NCBI RefSeq assembly: GCF_948329825.1
Contig: NZ_CAOJCM010000002.1
Coordinates: 987,677-1,051,676 of the forward strand
DNA: 64,000 bases
Source of the DNA: Paenibacillus sp. JJ-100
GTDB lineage: Bacteria > Bacillota > Bacilli > Paenibacillales > Paenibacillaceae
Reading direction: 5' to 3'
The position numbers and the translations under genes are program-made. Numbering within the stretch: position 1 is the stretch's first letter; each line of letters starts with the position of its first letter. Below are positions 54,723-63,525 of this stretch, piece by piece. Below the pieces are notes generated by a model that ran no database searches, was not told the DNA's origin, and saw only the letters and a list, made by a program, of their open reading frames with translations.

Positions 54723-56072
54723 TCACATCTGTGCTCTTTTTTTGAACATATAAATAACGGATACGATGACGAACCACACTGGTGTTACAAACAACGCCAC
54801 ACGTGTATCCTCTGCCAATGCTAGCACTACAATGACAAAGGCGAGGAATATCAGAACCAGGATGTTGGAGAAAGGGTACAACGGTAATCTGAACTTGCTT
54901 TGACGGGCCAGCTCAGGCTGGGTACGCTTATACAGTAGGTGGCAGATCACCATGACACCCCAGACGAAAATAAAACATACCGTTGATACACTTGTGATCA
55001 GTGTAAATACACCTTCCGGCATAATGTAGTTCAACACAATGGCGATGAAGATCACCACCGTCGAGAAAAATAATGCATTGGCAGGAACCTTTCTTTGGTT
55101 CACACGTGCAAAAGATTCTGGTGCATTCTGATCTTTGGCCATGGAATAGACCATACGGCTTGTACTGAAAATCGCACTGTTACATGCGGATGCCGCTGAC
55201 GTCAACACGACAAAATTCACTACCCCAGCCGCTGCAGCAATACCCACCGCCGCAAACACCTGTACAAATGGGCTCTCGGTCGGCACAATGGCACTCCATG
55301 GATAGATGCTCATGATAATGAACAGAGCTCCTACATAGAACAGCAATACCCGGATGGGAATCTGGTTAATGGCTTTTGGAATAACCTTTTCTGGATTCTC
55401 CGTTTCTCCTGCGGTTAATCCCACCAGTTCCATACCAACAAAAGCAAAAACGACCATCTGAAACGATAGGATGAAGCCATATAACCCATTAGGGAACATG
55501 CCCCCGTGGCTCCAGAGGTTGGTTATAGTTGCAGCACCCTGATTTGTTGTAAATCCTGTAACAATCATATACAAACCCACTACAATCAGAGCCAAAATAG
55601 CCAACACTTTAATCAGAGCAAACCAAAACTCCATCTCCCCAAACAGTTTAACCGTAGCGAGATTCATCACCAGCAAAATGACCAAAGCAATCAGTCCTGG
55701 CATCCACTGAGGTACGTTAGGGAACCAGAACTGCGTGTATAAGCCAACCGCGGTAATGTCAGCCATCGCAATGGAAATCCAGCAAAACCAGTAAGTCCAG
55801 CCTGTAATAAAGGCCGCCATATTTCCCAGGTAATCACGAACGAAATCTACAAAGGAATGATACTGTAAATTGCTCAGTAGCAGCTCCCCAAGTGCCCTCA
55901 TAATAAGGAACAACACGATACCCGTAATAATGTAAGCTAGTAGAATGGAAGGTCCCGTTAGTTGAATCGTTTTGCCCGCCCCGAGAAAAAGGCCTGTTCC
56001 GATCGCTCCTCCAATGGCCATCAGCTGTACATGTCTGTTCTTCAGTCCTCTTGTTAATGTTTCTTCCTGCAT
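54723..56072 (-). CDS. Amino-acid permease (APC superfamily, AAT type)
   Basis: 449 residues with about 12 helices. The N-terminal signature RHVQLMAIGGAIGTGLFLGAG is the amino-acid transporter motif, and FAFVGMELVGLTAGETENP follows. Close in pattern to the CycA/GabP group, so an amino acid:proton symporter; substrate not predictable. Not clearly co-transcribed with neighbours. Confidence 0.93.
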   Translation of the reverse strand: MQEETLTRGLKNRHVQLMAIGGAIGTGLFLGAGKTIQLTGPSILLAYIITGIVLFLIMRALGELLLSNLQYHSFVDFVRDYLGNMAAFITGWTYWFCWISIAMADITAVGLYTQFWFPNVPQWMPGLIALVILLVMNLATVKLFGEMEFWFALIKVLAILALIVVGLYMIVTGFTTNQGAATITNLWSHGGMFPNGLYGFILSFQMVVFAFVGMELVGLTAGETENPEKVIPKAINQIPIRVLLFYVGALFIIMSIYPWSAIVPTESPFVQVFAAVGIAAAAGVVNFVVLTSAASACNSAIFSTSRMVYSMAKDQNAPESFARVNQRKVPANALFFSTVVIFIAIVLNYIMPEGVFTLITSVSTVCFIFVWGVMVICHLLYKRTQPELARQSKFRLPLYPFSNILVLIFLAFVIVVLALAEDTRVALFVTPVWFVIVSVIYMFKKRAQM

Positions 56073-56245
56073 GGTATACCACCACTCTCTTTCTGTGCAT
56101 GCTCTCTATGTTGAAGAATAATATACCATTTAATATAAAAAAATCTATCTCGAATACCTATCATTCTTTTTTATTATTTTTATCATGAAGCAGATTTCAA
56201 AGTGTGTATGACCACAATTCGTATCGAGGCCAATGGAATGTAAAC

Positions 56246-56278
56246 AAGCTGCCGCCTGTTTGATACAAACAGCAGCTT
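56246..56278 (-). terminator. Hairpin after the acyl-CoA-dehydrogenase-like gene
   Basis: Reverse strand: AAGCTG-CTGTTTG, TAT, CAAACAG-GCGG-CAGCTT, then TGTTTAC. A strong stem with a poor T-tail. Confidence 0.5.
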
Positions 56279-56313
56279 TGAAGTTCCTAACCTTGTTCAG
56301 TTTCTTGCGGGAA

Positions 56314-57519
56314 TCAATCCCCTCCCTCGTACCATAGCTCCAGCGGCAAACCGACCAGGGATTTGCCAATCCACTCTCTAGCGATGTTGTTGGAGGGACC
56401 CATGACGATGCCTGCACGTGCATCACGGAAGAGGCGTTCAAACACGCCTTTTTTATAACCATAACCTCCGGTAACATCCAGCGCTGCTTTGGTCGCTTTA
56501 TTAGCAACTTCCGCAGCATGAATTTTGAATTCAACCAGCGGCAGGAACAGTTCGACTTGCGGTCTTCCCTGTGCCTGAAGTTCGTCCAGCTGCCTCGCAA
56601 GAGATAACTGCCATGGCTTCAAGCTGGAGATTAGCACCTTCACCTCAGCCAACTGCTGGCGGATGATCTGGTAATCAGCCAAACGCTTGTTAAAGTCCCG
56701 ATGAACCATGCCCTTCACATATTCGGTTGCAGCCTCAAGTGCTGCCTCAGCAACTCCAAGCCAAGTGGAGCCCAGGCCAATCAGATATACGGGGGATACA
56801 CCACTTTCTAGAATTTCGCGTCCCTGTCCCTCGGTACCGAGCTTATCCTGAGTTGCAATCCGGACACCTTCGTACGTGATCGGGCCACTATGGTTCCCCC
56901 GAACACCAAGTGCATCCCATACCCCCGAGGTAATACCCTCCAGTTGTCCATCGACAAGGAAAAAGCTCACATCTGTCGGCGCTTGTGCTCCTGGTGTGCG
57001 GGTCTGGGTCACATAAAAATCAGCTTGTCCCGAGCTTGTCGTGAACGACTTTTCGGCATTCAGAATGTAATCCTCCCCGTCTCGGGAAGCCTCGCTGAAA
57101 TTAAACCACCAGTGACCTCCCGAAGCGCGCTCGCTAGTAGAGTACGTACCTATCGCCCCATTGCGTACCGGCTTTAGCCAGCGCTCCTTCTGATCTTCAT
57201 TTCCGTAGAGGGCTATCGTCTGAACGGCTCCAACATGCATGACATACACCAGTGAAGTCGAAGGGCATCCCTTGGCAATTTCTTCTGCCGCAATCGCAAA
57301 GGCAACATGATCCAGGCCGCGTCCGTCGAAGCGTTCGGGAATCAGCACACCATTCCACCCGCTCTCGGCAAGCGCGGACAGATTCTCACGCGGGAACCGA
57401 CCCTCACGGTCGATCAGTTCCGCACGTGGTGTAATGACTTCGTCGACAATGCCCCGAATTTCAGCTCTCAATTGCTCATAGTCAGGCCGCGGGTGAATCG
57501 TGTTTGCTTGAATACTCAT
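56314..57519 (-). CDS. Acyl-CoA-dehydrogenase-fold flavoenzyme, SfnB/DszC-like
   Basis: 401 residues of the acyl-CoA dehydrogenase fold (N-terminal helices; FAD-contact YSTSERASGGHWWF and SFTTSSGQADFYVTQT; C-terminal GGYGYKKGVFERLFRDARA). The usual catalytic Glu, found in a YEGT-type motif after the RDAR stretch, is absent: here the sequence reads GIVMGPSNNIAREW. That favours a flavin monooxygenase or related role, as in DszC/SfnB, over fatty-acid oxidation. It lies downstream of the SfnG-like gene and so probably helps release sulfur from organosulfur compounds. Confidence 0.85.
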   Translation of the reverse strand: MSIQANTIHPRPDYEQLRAEIRGIVDEVITPRAELIDREGRFPRENLSALAESGWNGVLIPERFDGRGLDHVAFAIAAEEIAKGCPSTSLVYVMHVGAVQTIALYGNEDQKERWLKPVRNGAIGTYSTSERASGGHWWFNFSEASRDGEDYILNAEKSFTTSSGQADFYVTQTRTPGAQAPTDVSFFLVDGQLEGITSGVWDALGVRGNHSGPITYEGVRIATQDKLGTEGQGREILESGVSPVYLIGLGSTWLGVAEAALEAATEYVKGMVHRDFNKRLADYQIIRQQLAEVKVLISSLKPWQLSLARQLDELQAQGRPQVELFLPLVEFKIHAAEVANKATKAALDVTGGYGYKKGVFERLFRDARAGIVMGPSNNIAREWIGKSLVGLPLELWYEGGD

Positions 57520-57627
57520 ATGTCATCTCTCCTCTAATTAAAATAGGGATTCTCCCTCAATAACACCACGGATACAGATGTACCAATCCAATCCATCTCA
57601 TTTCATCTATTAAAATCAATGGTCTGC

Positions 57628-58704
57628 TCAGGTAGCTATAACCCGGCTCAGCGCAGCCTCCTTCTCTTTAACCAGCGGGATGACCTTCTCACCGAAAGCC
57701 TGAATATCCTCATCGTAATGAAGAAAGCCGATAAGAACGAGGTCTACTCCAATCTTTTTCAACGCAATGATGCGGTCTGCTACCTGTTCCGGGGTACCAA
57801 TCAAACCTGTTTTGAACCCGTCATTATATTGCACCAGGTCGTCAAAATTGGAATTTGCCCACATTCCCTCCTGTTCAGGAGACGCTTTGCCTGCAAATTG
57901 GACCTGACTGCGAAAGCCCTCCACGGCCTCGGGGTCAGCATATAGAATAATCTGACGCAGTACCTCCACTGCTTCTTCTTCCGTATCCCGCACAATGGCA
58001 AATGCGTTGACTCCGAATTGCAGCTTACGGTTATAGGACGCCGCCCGCTCGGTCACATCCTCAATCTGGGCACGGAATCCATCGATGTTATTCCCGTTCA
58101 TAAAATACCAGTCCGAGACTCGTGCAGCCATGTCGCGTGCAGCCGCCGAATTTCCTCCCTGAAACACAGGGGGAAGTGCAATCGGTTTGGGTTTGTGTGG
58201 CGCTTCATGAATACGGTAAAAGTCACCCTGGTAATTGGTTTTGTCTTGCGTCCACAGCTCCTTCAGCACACGGATGAACTCTTCGGAGCGACGATAACGC
58301 TCGTTATGGTCCAGCCACGGTTCTCCGAATCCATGAAATTCACCCTTGAACCAGCCGCTAACAATATTTACTGCAACTCGCCCTTGGCTGATATGGTCAA
58401 TCGTCGTAATCGCTTTTGCTACTGGACCGGGATGCCATAATCCTGGCAATATGGCTGCTATCAGTTTCAAGCGATCTGTAACCACCGCGAGTGCAGAGGC
58501 AAGAGCAATAGCTTCCAGTTGATTTTCAGCGCCATAGCTGGCCATAAATCTGGTTTGCAATAACGCATAATCAAATCCCGCCTCTTCTGCGATTCTGGCA
58601 TACCTCGCGTTATCCTCAAATGACCAGCCTGTTTTTTGCGGGATGCTGGAGATAACCAGACCCCCACTTACATTAGGAACCCAATACGCAAATTGTATGG
58701 ACAT
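57628..58704 (-). CDS. sfnG: Dimethylsulfone monooxygenase-like (SfnG) LLM flavoenzyme
   Basis: FMNH2-dependent luciferase-like monooxygenase, 358 residues from ATG at 58704 (AGAGGGGATTTAAC upstream). The start FAYWVPNVSGGLVISSIPQ, then NIVSGWFKGEFHGFGEPWLD and VQYNDGFKTGLIGTP closely follow the SfnG family as I know it, which converts dimethyl sulfone to methanesulfinate. Needs a separate flavin reductase, which is not in the window. Followed after 108 bases by the acyl-CoA-dehydrogenase-like gene. Confidence 0.85.
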   Translation of the reverse strand: MSIQFAYWVPNVSGGLVISSIPQKTGWSFEDNARYARIAEEAGFDYALLQTRFMASYGAENQLEAIALASALAVVTDRLKLIAAILPGLWHPGPVAKAITTIDHISQGRVAVNIVSGWFKGEFHGFGEPWLDHNERYRRSEEFIRVLKELWTQDKTNYQGDFYRIHEAPHKPKPIALPPVFQGGNSAAARDMAARVSDWYFMNGNNIDGFRAQIEDVTERAASYNRKLQFGVNAFAIVRDTEEEAVEVLRQIILYADPEAVEGFRSQVQFAGKASPEQEGMWANSNFDDLVQYNDGFKTGLIGTPEQVADRIIALKKIGVDLVLIGFLHYDEDIQAFGEKVIPLVKEKEAALSRVIAT

Positions 58705-58774
58705 GTTAAATCCCCTCTTCAATGGAATGAGTTATAGTCAAGGGCCAGGACCCTCTCTACCGGAGCGAAATGCA

Positions 58775-58815
58775 ACAAAAAAGACACCTTCAACTTATAC
58801 ATGTGAGGTGCCTTT
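58775..58815 (-). terminator. Terminator after ssuD
   Basis: Reverse strand: GGCACCT ... AGGTGTC followed by TTTTTTG. It separates the HpaB-SsuD unit from the SfnG unit. Confidence 0.6.
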
Positions 58816-58878
58816 AGTTCGTCTAATCGGCCAGAAAATATGATGTTTTTAATGGAGATGATGCAAAAGCAGACGACA

Positions 58879-60036
58879 TCATTTGGAAGCTGCAGGCGCT
58901 TTTACCACATGATCAGGAAGGGTATTATTGGCAATCATCTCACCAAAAGGACTGATAAATGAACGTTCACCGTTGTTCCCATACTGTGCATAATTCAGCT
59001 TTGGGAACAACAGCTCGGCAGTACGGTAGGCTTCTTCCAGATGCGGGTACCCCGACATAATGAAGGTTTCAATGCCCAATGCCTCGTACTCCCTCATTCT
59101 CTCTGCAACCTGGTCGGGATCACCTACAAGTGCTGTACCGGCACCGCCTCTGACCAGTCCAATGCCTGCCCACAGATTCGGGCTGATCTCCAGATTGGAA
59201 CGATCCCCGTTATGCAGTCTGGCCATTCGCTGTTGACCGACGGAATCCATACGAGCATAGATCTTCTGGGCGGAAGCAATAGTCTCTTCATCCAAATGAG
59301 CGATCAGGTCATTCGCGGCTTGCCAGGCTTCTTCTGCGGTTGGACGAACGATTACATGGAGCCGGATGCCAAAGCGCAAACTCCTTCCCTTTCTGGCAGC
59401 AAGCTCTCGCATCCGGTTGATCTTCGCCTCTACCTGATCAGGTGGCTCACCCCAAGTTAGGTATACATCCACATGCTCGGCTGCCACCTCCATGGCAGCA
59501 TCGGAGGAGCCTCCAAAATAAAGCGGAGGATAAGGCTTCTGAATGGGCGGATACAGGATCGACCCACCGTGGACCTTCAAATATTTTCCATCAAAATCGA
59601 CCTCCTCGCCCGCCAGCTCCTTGCGCCATATCGTTAAAAATTCATCCGTCAATGTGTAACGCTCATCATGATCCAGAAACAAACCGTCGCCTTCAAGCTC
59701 GATTGGGTCCCCTCCGGCAACGACATTGATCAACAGTCTGCCTTTGGAGAAGCGGTCCAGTGTACTCGCCATTCGTGCCGCCGTGGTCGGCAGCATCAGA
59801 CCCGGACGCGCAGCGACCAGAAACTTTAGATTGTCTGTCACCGACACCAGAGAGGAAGCAACCACCCAGGCGTCTTCACATGATTTTCCCGTTGGCAGCA
59901 GCACCCCTGCAAACCCAAGCTCATCGGCAGCTTGTGCTACCTGCTTGCAATAGTGATAGGTCACTGCCCTGGCACCTTCACGGGTGCCCAGAAATCTTCC
60001 GTCCCCATGTGTCGGGATAAACCAAAACAATTCCAT
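58879..60036 (-). CDS. ssuD: FMNH2-dependent alkanesulfonate monooxygenase
   Basis: 385 residues from ATG at 60036, with AGGAGGAGAG upstream (a GTG/ATG at 60057 is inside it). The start [17 protein letters not shown] is the SsuD hallmark; [24 protein letters not shown] and [24 protein letters not shown] also fit. It splits sulfite from C2-C10 alkanesulfonates. The usual ssuABC transporter and ssuE reductase genes are absent here. Transcribed after the HpaB-type gene. Confidence 0.93.
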   Translation of the reverse strand: MELFWFIPTHGDGRFLGTREGARAVTYHYCKQVAQAADELGFAGVLLPTGKSCEDAWVVASSLVSVTDNLKFLVAARPGLMLPTTAARMASTLDRFSKGRLLINVVAGGDPIELEGDGLFLDHDERYTLTDEFLTIWRKELAGEEVDFDGKYLKVHGGSILYPPIQKPYPPLYFGGSSDAAMEVAAEHVDVYLTWGEPPDQVEAKINRMRELAARKGRSLRFGIRLHVIVRPTAEEAWQAANDLIAHLDEETIASAQKIYARMDSVGQQRMARLHNGDRSNLEISPNLWAGIGLVRGGAGTALVGDPDQVAERMREYEALGIETFIMSGYPHLEEAYRTAELLFPKLNYAQYGNNGERSFISPFGEMIANNTLPDHVVKAPAASK

Positions 60037-60091
60037 TTGTTCTCTCCTCCTGCTCATATGATGGCTATTCTGTTCTAGCTCTAGCTCTGCT

Positions 60092-61525
60092 CTAGCTTTT
60101 CTCTTGAATCAGCTTCCAGACAGGAGCTGTTAACGACCATTTGTCATGTCGAACGTAATGGGATGCAAGGCCACGAATCGGGTCACCTGCATAAAATTTT
60201 TCATATAATAAATGTCTTGCGCCGAGCGGACTGCCGATGAGATCCCAGGCCAGCTTGAACAGCTCCACTTTTTTCTCAGCACTTACCGCAGCCCCTTCAA
60301 AATACAAATGCATAAGTTCGGAAATCGGACCGTAGAAGTCCTCAATTCCGGAAGGTGTCTGGACAAAGCCACCTGCGCCAACTTGTTGAAGTATCTCAAC
60401 AGCCCGTGGATAATATTTGGTTCCCAAATTTCGTGCCGTCTCCACATATGTAAGATCAGGAACGAGCACGCCTGCCGCGTCAGGCAAGGCTTTGGCCTCC
60501 GCTGCAATAATCAGCGCCTTGATTACGTCAATCTGTGTCAGCAGCTCCCCCAGCTTTTCTTGAATATGCAGAAATCCGGTTACGCCTATCGACTCAGCTA
60601 CCGCAAACGCCACCCCTGTGACAAATTCCAGCTTGGCTACAAAGCGCACGACATTTTGGTGGAAGGCAAGTCCATTGGCTGTACGGTTCCCGCGAAGTTT
60701 CAGGACCTTGTCAGAATCTCCATAGAGAAGCACCCTTTCCCAAGGAATCAGAACATCATCGAAAAAAAGGACGGCATCCATCTCATCGTATCGTGCACTG
60801 AGTGGATGGTTACGTTCTCTGGCGTCCGCAAACGACTCCCTGCACACAATATGCAGTCCTGGGGAATTCGCCGGTACGATTAAGACATGAGCATGTTTCT
60901 GATGTCGAGTCTGAAATTGCAGGAACGAAAAGATGAGAAAATCATGTGTATACGGTGCACCCGTGGCAATCATTTTGGCTCCCCTGACCACAATCCCTTC
61001 AGATGTTTCCTTCACCACATGGAGAAATCGCTCTGCGATCCGCTGATCATCCAGCCCGCTGGAACGATCAATCTGAGGATCAATGATCGCTGTCGTCAGA
61101 AAAAGGTCGCGGTCTCTGGCCTCGTGGTAATAGGTACTAATTTTGTCCGTGAATCGCGGGTCTAGTTCGGATAATTCGTGCCGGGCAGCATACCACCCGG
61201 TGACTAGGGAACGGGCATAGTCAGATAACCGGCTCATCATGCCACTGGTACTGGAGGACCAGACCGCAAAAGACTGACTGCGCTTGTTCAGCTCGGCTGC
61301 TGTGTACGGAACGAGAAATGAGCTGTGTGCATATCGCTCCTGTCCATCAGGAGCAAAGCCTACCTGCTCCCGTTGAAGAGGATCATCGAGCATGTTAAAC
61401 AGTTGCCTGATGGTGGACAGTGTGCCTTTAAAAGCCGCATGCTCGGAAATATTCCGGACCTGCTGCCCTTCGAGCCAGACACGTCGTCCATCTTCCAGAC
61501 TGGAAATGAAAGTGTCTCCCCTCAA
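60092..61525 (-). CDS. HpaB-family flavin-dependent monooxygenase
   Basis: 477 residues of the 4-hydroxyphenylacetate 3-monooxygenase (HpaB/PvcC/YoaI) family, with the acyl-CoA-dehydrogenase-like fold. N-terminal [19 protein letters not shown] and middle [21 protein letters not shown] are family hallmarks. The start is a TTG at 61525, behind AAGGGGTGA. Substrate unknown; first in a unit with ssuD, so a role in opening an aromatic or organosulfur compound is possible. Confidence 0.88.
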   Translation of the reverse strand: MRGDTFISSLEDGRRVWLEGQQVRNISEHAAFKGTLSTIRQLFNMLDDPLQREQVGFAPDGQERYAHSSFLVPYTAAELNKRSQSFAVWSSSTSGMMSRLSDYARSLVTGWYAARHELSELDPRFTDKISTYYHEARDRDLFLTTAIIDPQIDRSSGLDDQRIAERFLHVVKETSEGIVVRGAKMIATGAPYTHDFLIFSFLQFQTRHQKHAHVLIVPANSPGLHIVCRESFADARERNHPLSARYDEMDAVLFFDDVLIPWERVLLYGDSDKVLKLRGNRTANGLAFHQNVVRFVAKLEFVTGVAFAVAESIGVTGFLHIQEKLGELLTQIDVIKALIIAAEAKALPDAAGVLVPDLTYVETARNLGTKYYPRAVEILQQVGAGGFVQTPSGIEDFYGPISELMHLYFEGAAVSAEKKVELFKLAWDLIGSPLGARHLLYEKFYAGDPIRGLASHYVRHDKWSLTAPVWKLIQEKS

Positions 61526-61544
61526 AATGTCACCCCTTGTTCAA

Positions 61545-61591
61545 ATTATATTTTTCCGATTGATTTGCTATGTTTTATTGTTTATCATAGC
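61545..61591 (-). promoter_or_regulatory. Promoter of the sulfur cluster with an inverted repeat at -35
   Basis: Reverse-strand -10 TATAAT (61550-61545) without a good -35. The 25-bp inverted repeat GCTATG-N13-CATAGC (61567-61591) sits where an activator would bind. The TetR gene is divergent. The rest of 61592-61810 holds only a possible second operator (TTGTTTAACCAACAA at 61761-61775). Confidence 0.4.
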
Positions 61592-61810
61592 TAATATCCA
61601 TTGGAGTGCAACAATCAATCATTTCCGTTTTGACGGTTACCAAACACAAATATCTGATCTGTTGGGCAACGTCAAAATAAACTACAATTCAGCTTCATTT
61701 GAAGGTGGCTGGATGGTAAGCACATTTCCATGGATGCATTAAATACGGATCTAGACGGTGTTGTTTAACCAACAATTCATCCCAATTTGTTGTATTCGAG
61801 GTGATTAGAA

Positions 61811-62413
61811 GTGAATGAATCCCGAAGTATGGACCGAAGAATTCACAGAACTCGTGTCATGATCTCCGAAGCCTTTTTGACCATTATGGCGAAGCAAAAT
61901 TACTCGGACATCAGTGTGGTGGACATCGCAGAACAAGCCAACATCAACCGTTCAACGTTCTATGCCCACTTTATAGACAAGGAGGATTTGCTGGATACCA
62001 TTGTAAACGAGAAATTCCAGTTGCTGGACGATGTGCTCAAGGAACGTGGTGCTGCCATTGATGTGGTTCCCTCATTTACCGAGCCTGACCCGATCTTTGC
62101 GGTCTTGTTTGAACATATCTTTGAGCATGATGAGTTCTACCGGGTCATGCTGCTGATCAATCCTGTTGGCAATTTCAGTACCAGGTTGAATGAGGTGATC
62201 AAAGCTCATTTTTTTCAGCGGATAACCCGAATCGGAATCAATCAAAAAGTTCAGGTACCGTTGGACATTTTACTAGATCATCTCAGCTTCTCCACCAGTG
62301 GAATCATTCATAAATGGCTTGAAAACAACAAAGTATACTCTCCCCATCATATGGCTTTGCAGCTTACCCGTCTTGCCCGGCTAGGTATCTATAATGCATC
62401 GGGAATTTCGTGA
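61811..62413 (+). CDS. TetR/AcrR-family regulator
   Basis: 200 residues, start GTG at 61811 behind GAGGTGATTAGAA. Helix-turn-helix: ISVVDIAEQANINRSTFYAHF. The C-terminal domain is of the TetR_C_7/dihydroxyacetone-regulator style (LLDHLSFSTSGIIHKWL). Divergent from the HpaB-SsuD unit and so its probable regulator. Confidence 0.9.
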   Translation: MNESRSMDRRIHRTRVMISEAFLTIMAKQNYSDISVVDIAEQANINRSTFYAHFIDKEDLLDTIVNEKFQLLDDVLKERGAAIDVVPSFTEPDPIFAVLFEHIFEHDEFYRVMLLINPVGNFSTRLNEVIKAHFFQRITRIGINQKVQVPLDILLDHLSFSTSGIIHKWLENNKVYSPHHMALQLTRLARLGIYNASGIS

Positions 62414-62464
62414 CCATGCCCATAAGATTTCCTGAACCCTCAGTCGAACGGGAAGTTTTCTTGT

Positions 62465-62501
62465 ACAAAAAACTGAAGCCTGTTTAATACAGGCTCCAGT
62501 T
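62465..62501 (-). terminator. Hairpin with T-tail after the permease relict
   Basis: Reverse strand: AACTGGAGCCTGT, ATTAA, ACAGGCTTCAGTT, then TTTTTG. The polarity suits the decayed permease gene rather than the TetR gene, though both could use it. Confidence 0.6.
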
Positions 62502-62512
62502 CTCAGTCACTT

Positions 62513-62850
62513 TCATAAATTTACCAGGGGCAGCACTAACGGGGACACCCCATCGCTCCGGCAAAAGCCCAGAAAGCTACACCCGTCTGGCCCAGCCAGC
62601 CAATCGCACCGAATCCGATCAGATTTGCAAAGGTTGCTCCAAGCGAAGCGCCTGAGGATATGCCCAATGTACGGATCTGCTAACGGATTCTGCACAGCTG
62701 CCTGCATCACCGCAACACATAGGGCCAGACCTGCACCGATGAACATGGCCATCAGCACACTCGGGAAACGAATCTGCCAGATAATATCCGAAAAGGAACC
62801 TACTTCGATTGGTGTTGCCCCCAATGACTCCGAGGCCACCATTCCTGTTT
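62513..62850 (-). pseudogene. Relict FecCD permease
   Basis: Reverse-strand sequence homologous to residues about 66-160 of the intact permease at 50857-51966: SFSDIIWQIRFPSVLMAMFI, then GAGLALCVAVMQAAVQNPLA followed by DPYIG. A frameshift comes after ADPY; the rest continues in another frame. No start codon remains; the 5' side runs straight into hydrolase sequence. It has clearly diverged from the intact gene in both DNA and protein. Confidence 0.85.
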
Positions 62851-63420
62851 GTTCACGGGGCTTATACAGGCAGCTGGATGTGGAGCAAGTGCATTCCCAC
62901 TTTGTTCAGCACGGTTGGACATGTTATGTCATGAACCTGAGAAGTCACTACAAGAGCCGGGTCATGGATATGACTAAGATTACATTTGACGATTATTTAG
63001 AGGATATTCGTGAAGTGTTAGCCGAGTTCAACGAACCTCCCGTTCTTATCGCCTTTAGTATGGGTGGGATACTCAGTCAAAATATTGCTGAAACTGTTGC
63101 TCTGTCAGGTTTGATTGTAATCGACGCCAGTCTGAGTAAGGTAGTTCATGAGTTAATACCCTACCTGAAAGCGATCATATTACACCCGGGATCATCTTTC
63201 CTCACCTGTCCGTGATGAACTGATCAGTATAGATGAGACGACAGATGACATCGCCTTTCAACGTAAATACCTGCAAATAGAATCAGCGAGGCAAACTAAC
63301 TGCCAAGCAGCTGGATGCTGCATACCGACCCATACGGGTTTACTGGTGGGCCAACGATACATGGAAGCAGTCCATATCATCTTTGAATGGTTACACAGAC
63401 AGCAATCCTTAGAACTAACG
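62838..63420 (+). pseudogene. Relict alpha/beta hydrolase
   Basis: Homologous to residues from about 41 to near the C-terminal end (about residue 273) of the intact hydrolase at 53797-54630: FLFVHGAYTGSWMWSK, then MNLRSHYKSRVMDMTKITFD, then FSMGGILSQNIAETVALSG. Frameshifts occur after SKC and after the ELIPYL stretch, and about 50 codons are missing before the C-terminal THTGLLVGQRYMEAVHIIFEW. Neither start nor operator is left. Fused to the permease relict in the same relative orientation as the intact pair. Confidence 0.85.
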
Positions 63421-63525
63421 GGGAAACTCGATAATTTAACTTTATTTACTTAAACTCAGATATATTAATAAACAATGTACTTCACGTCGATATAGTACTG
63501 AGAACTACATTTCTGGAGGTTAATA

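Noticed and set aside
60062..60092. Short repeat of GCTCTA units after the HpaB-type gene
   Set aside because: Only about three partial copies; too short to call a repeat element.
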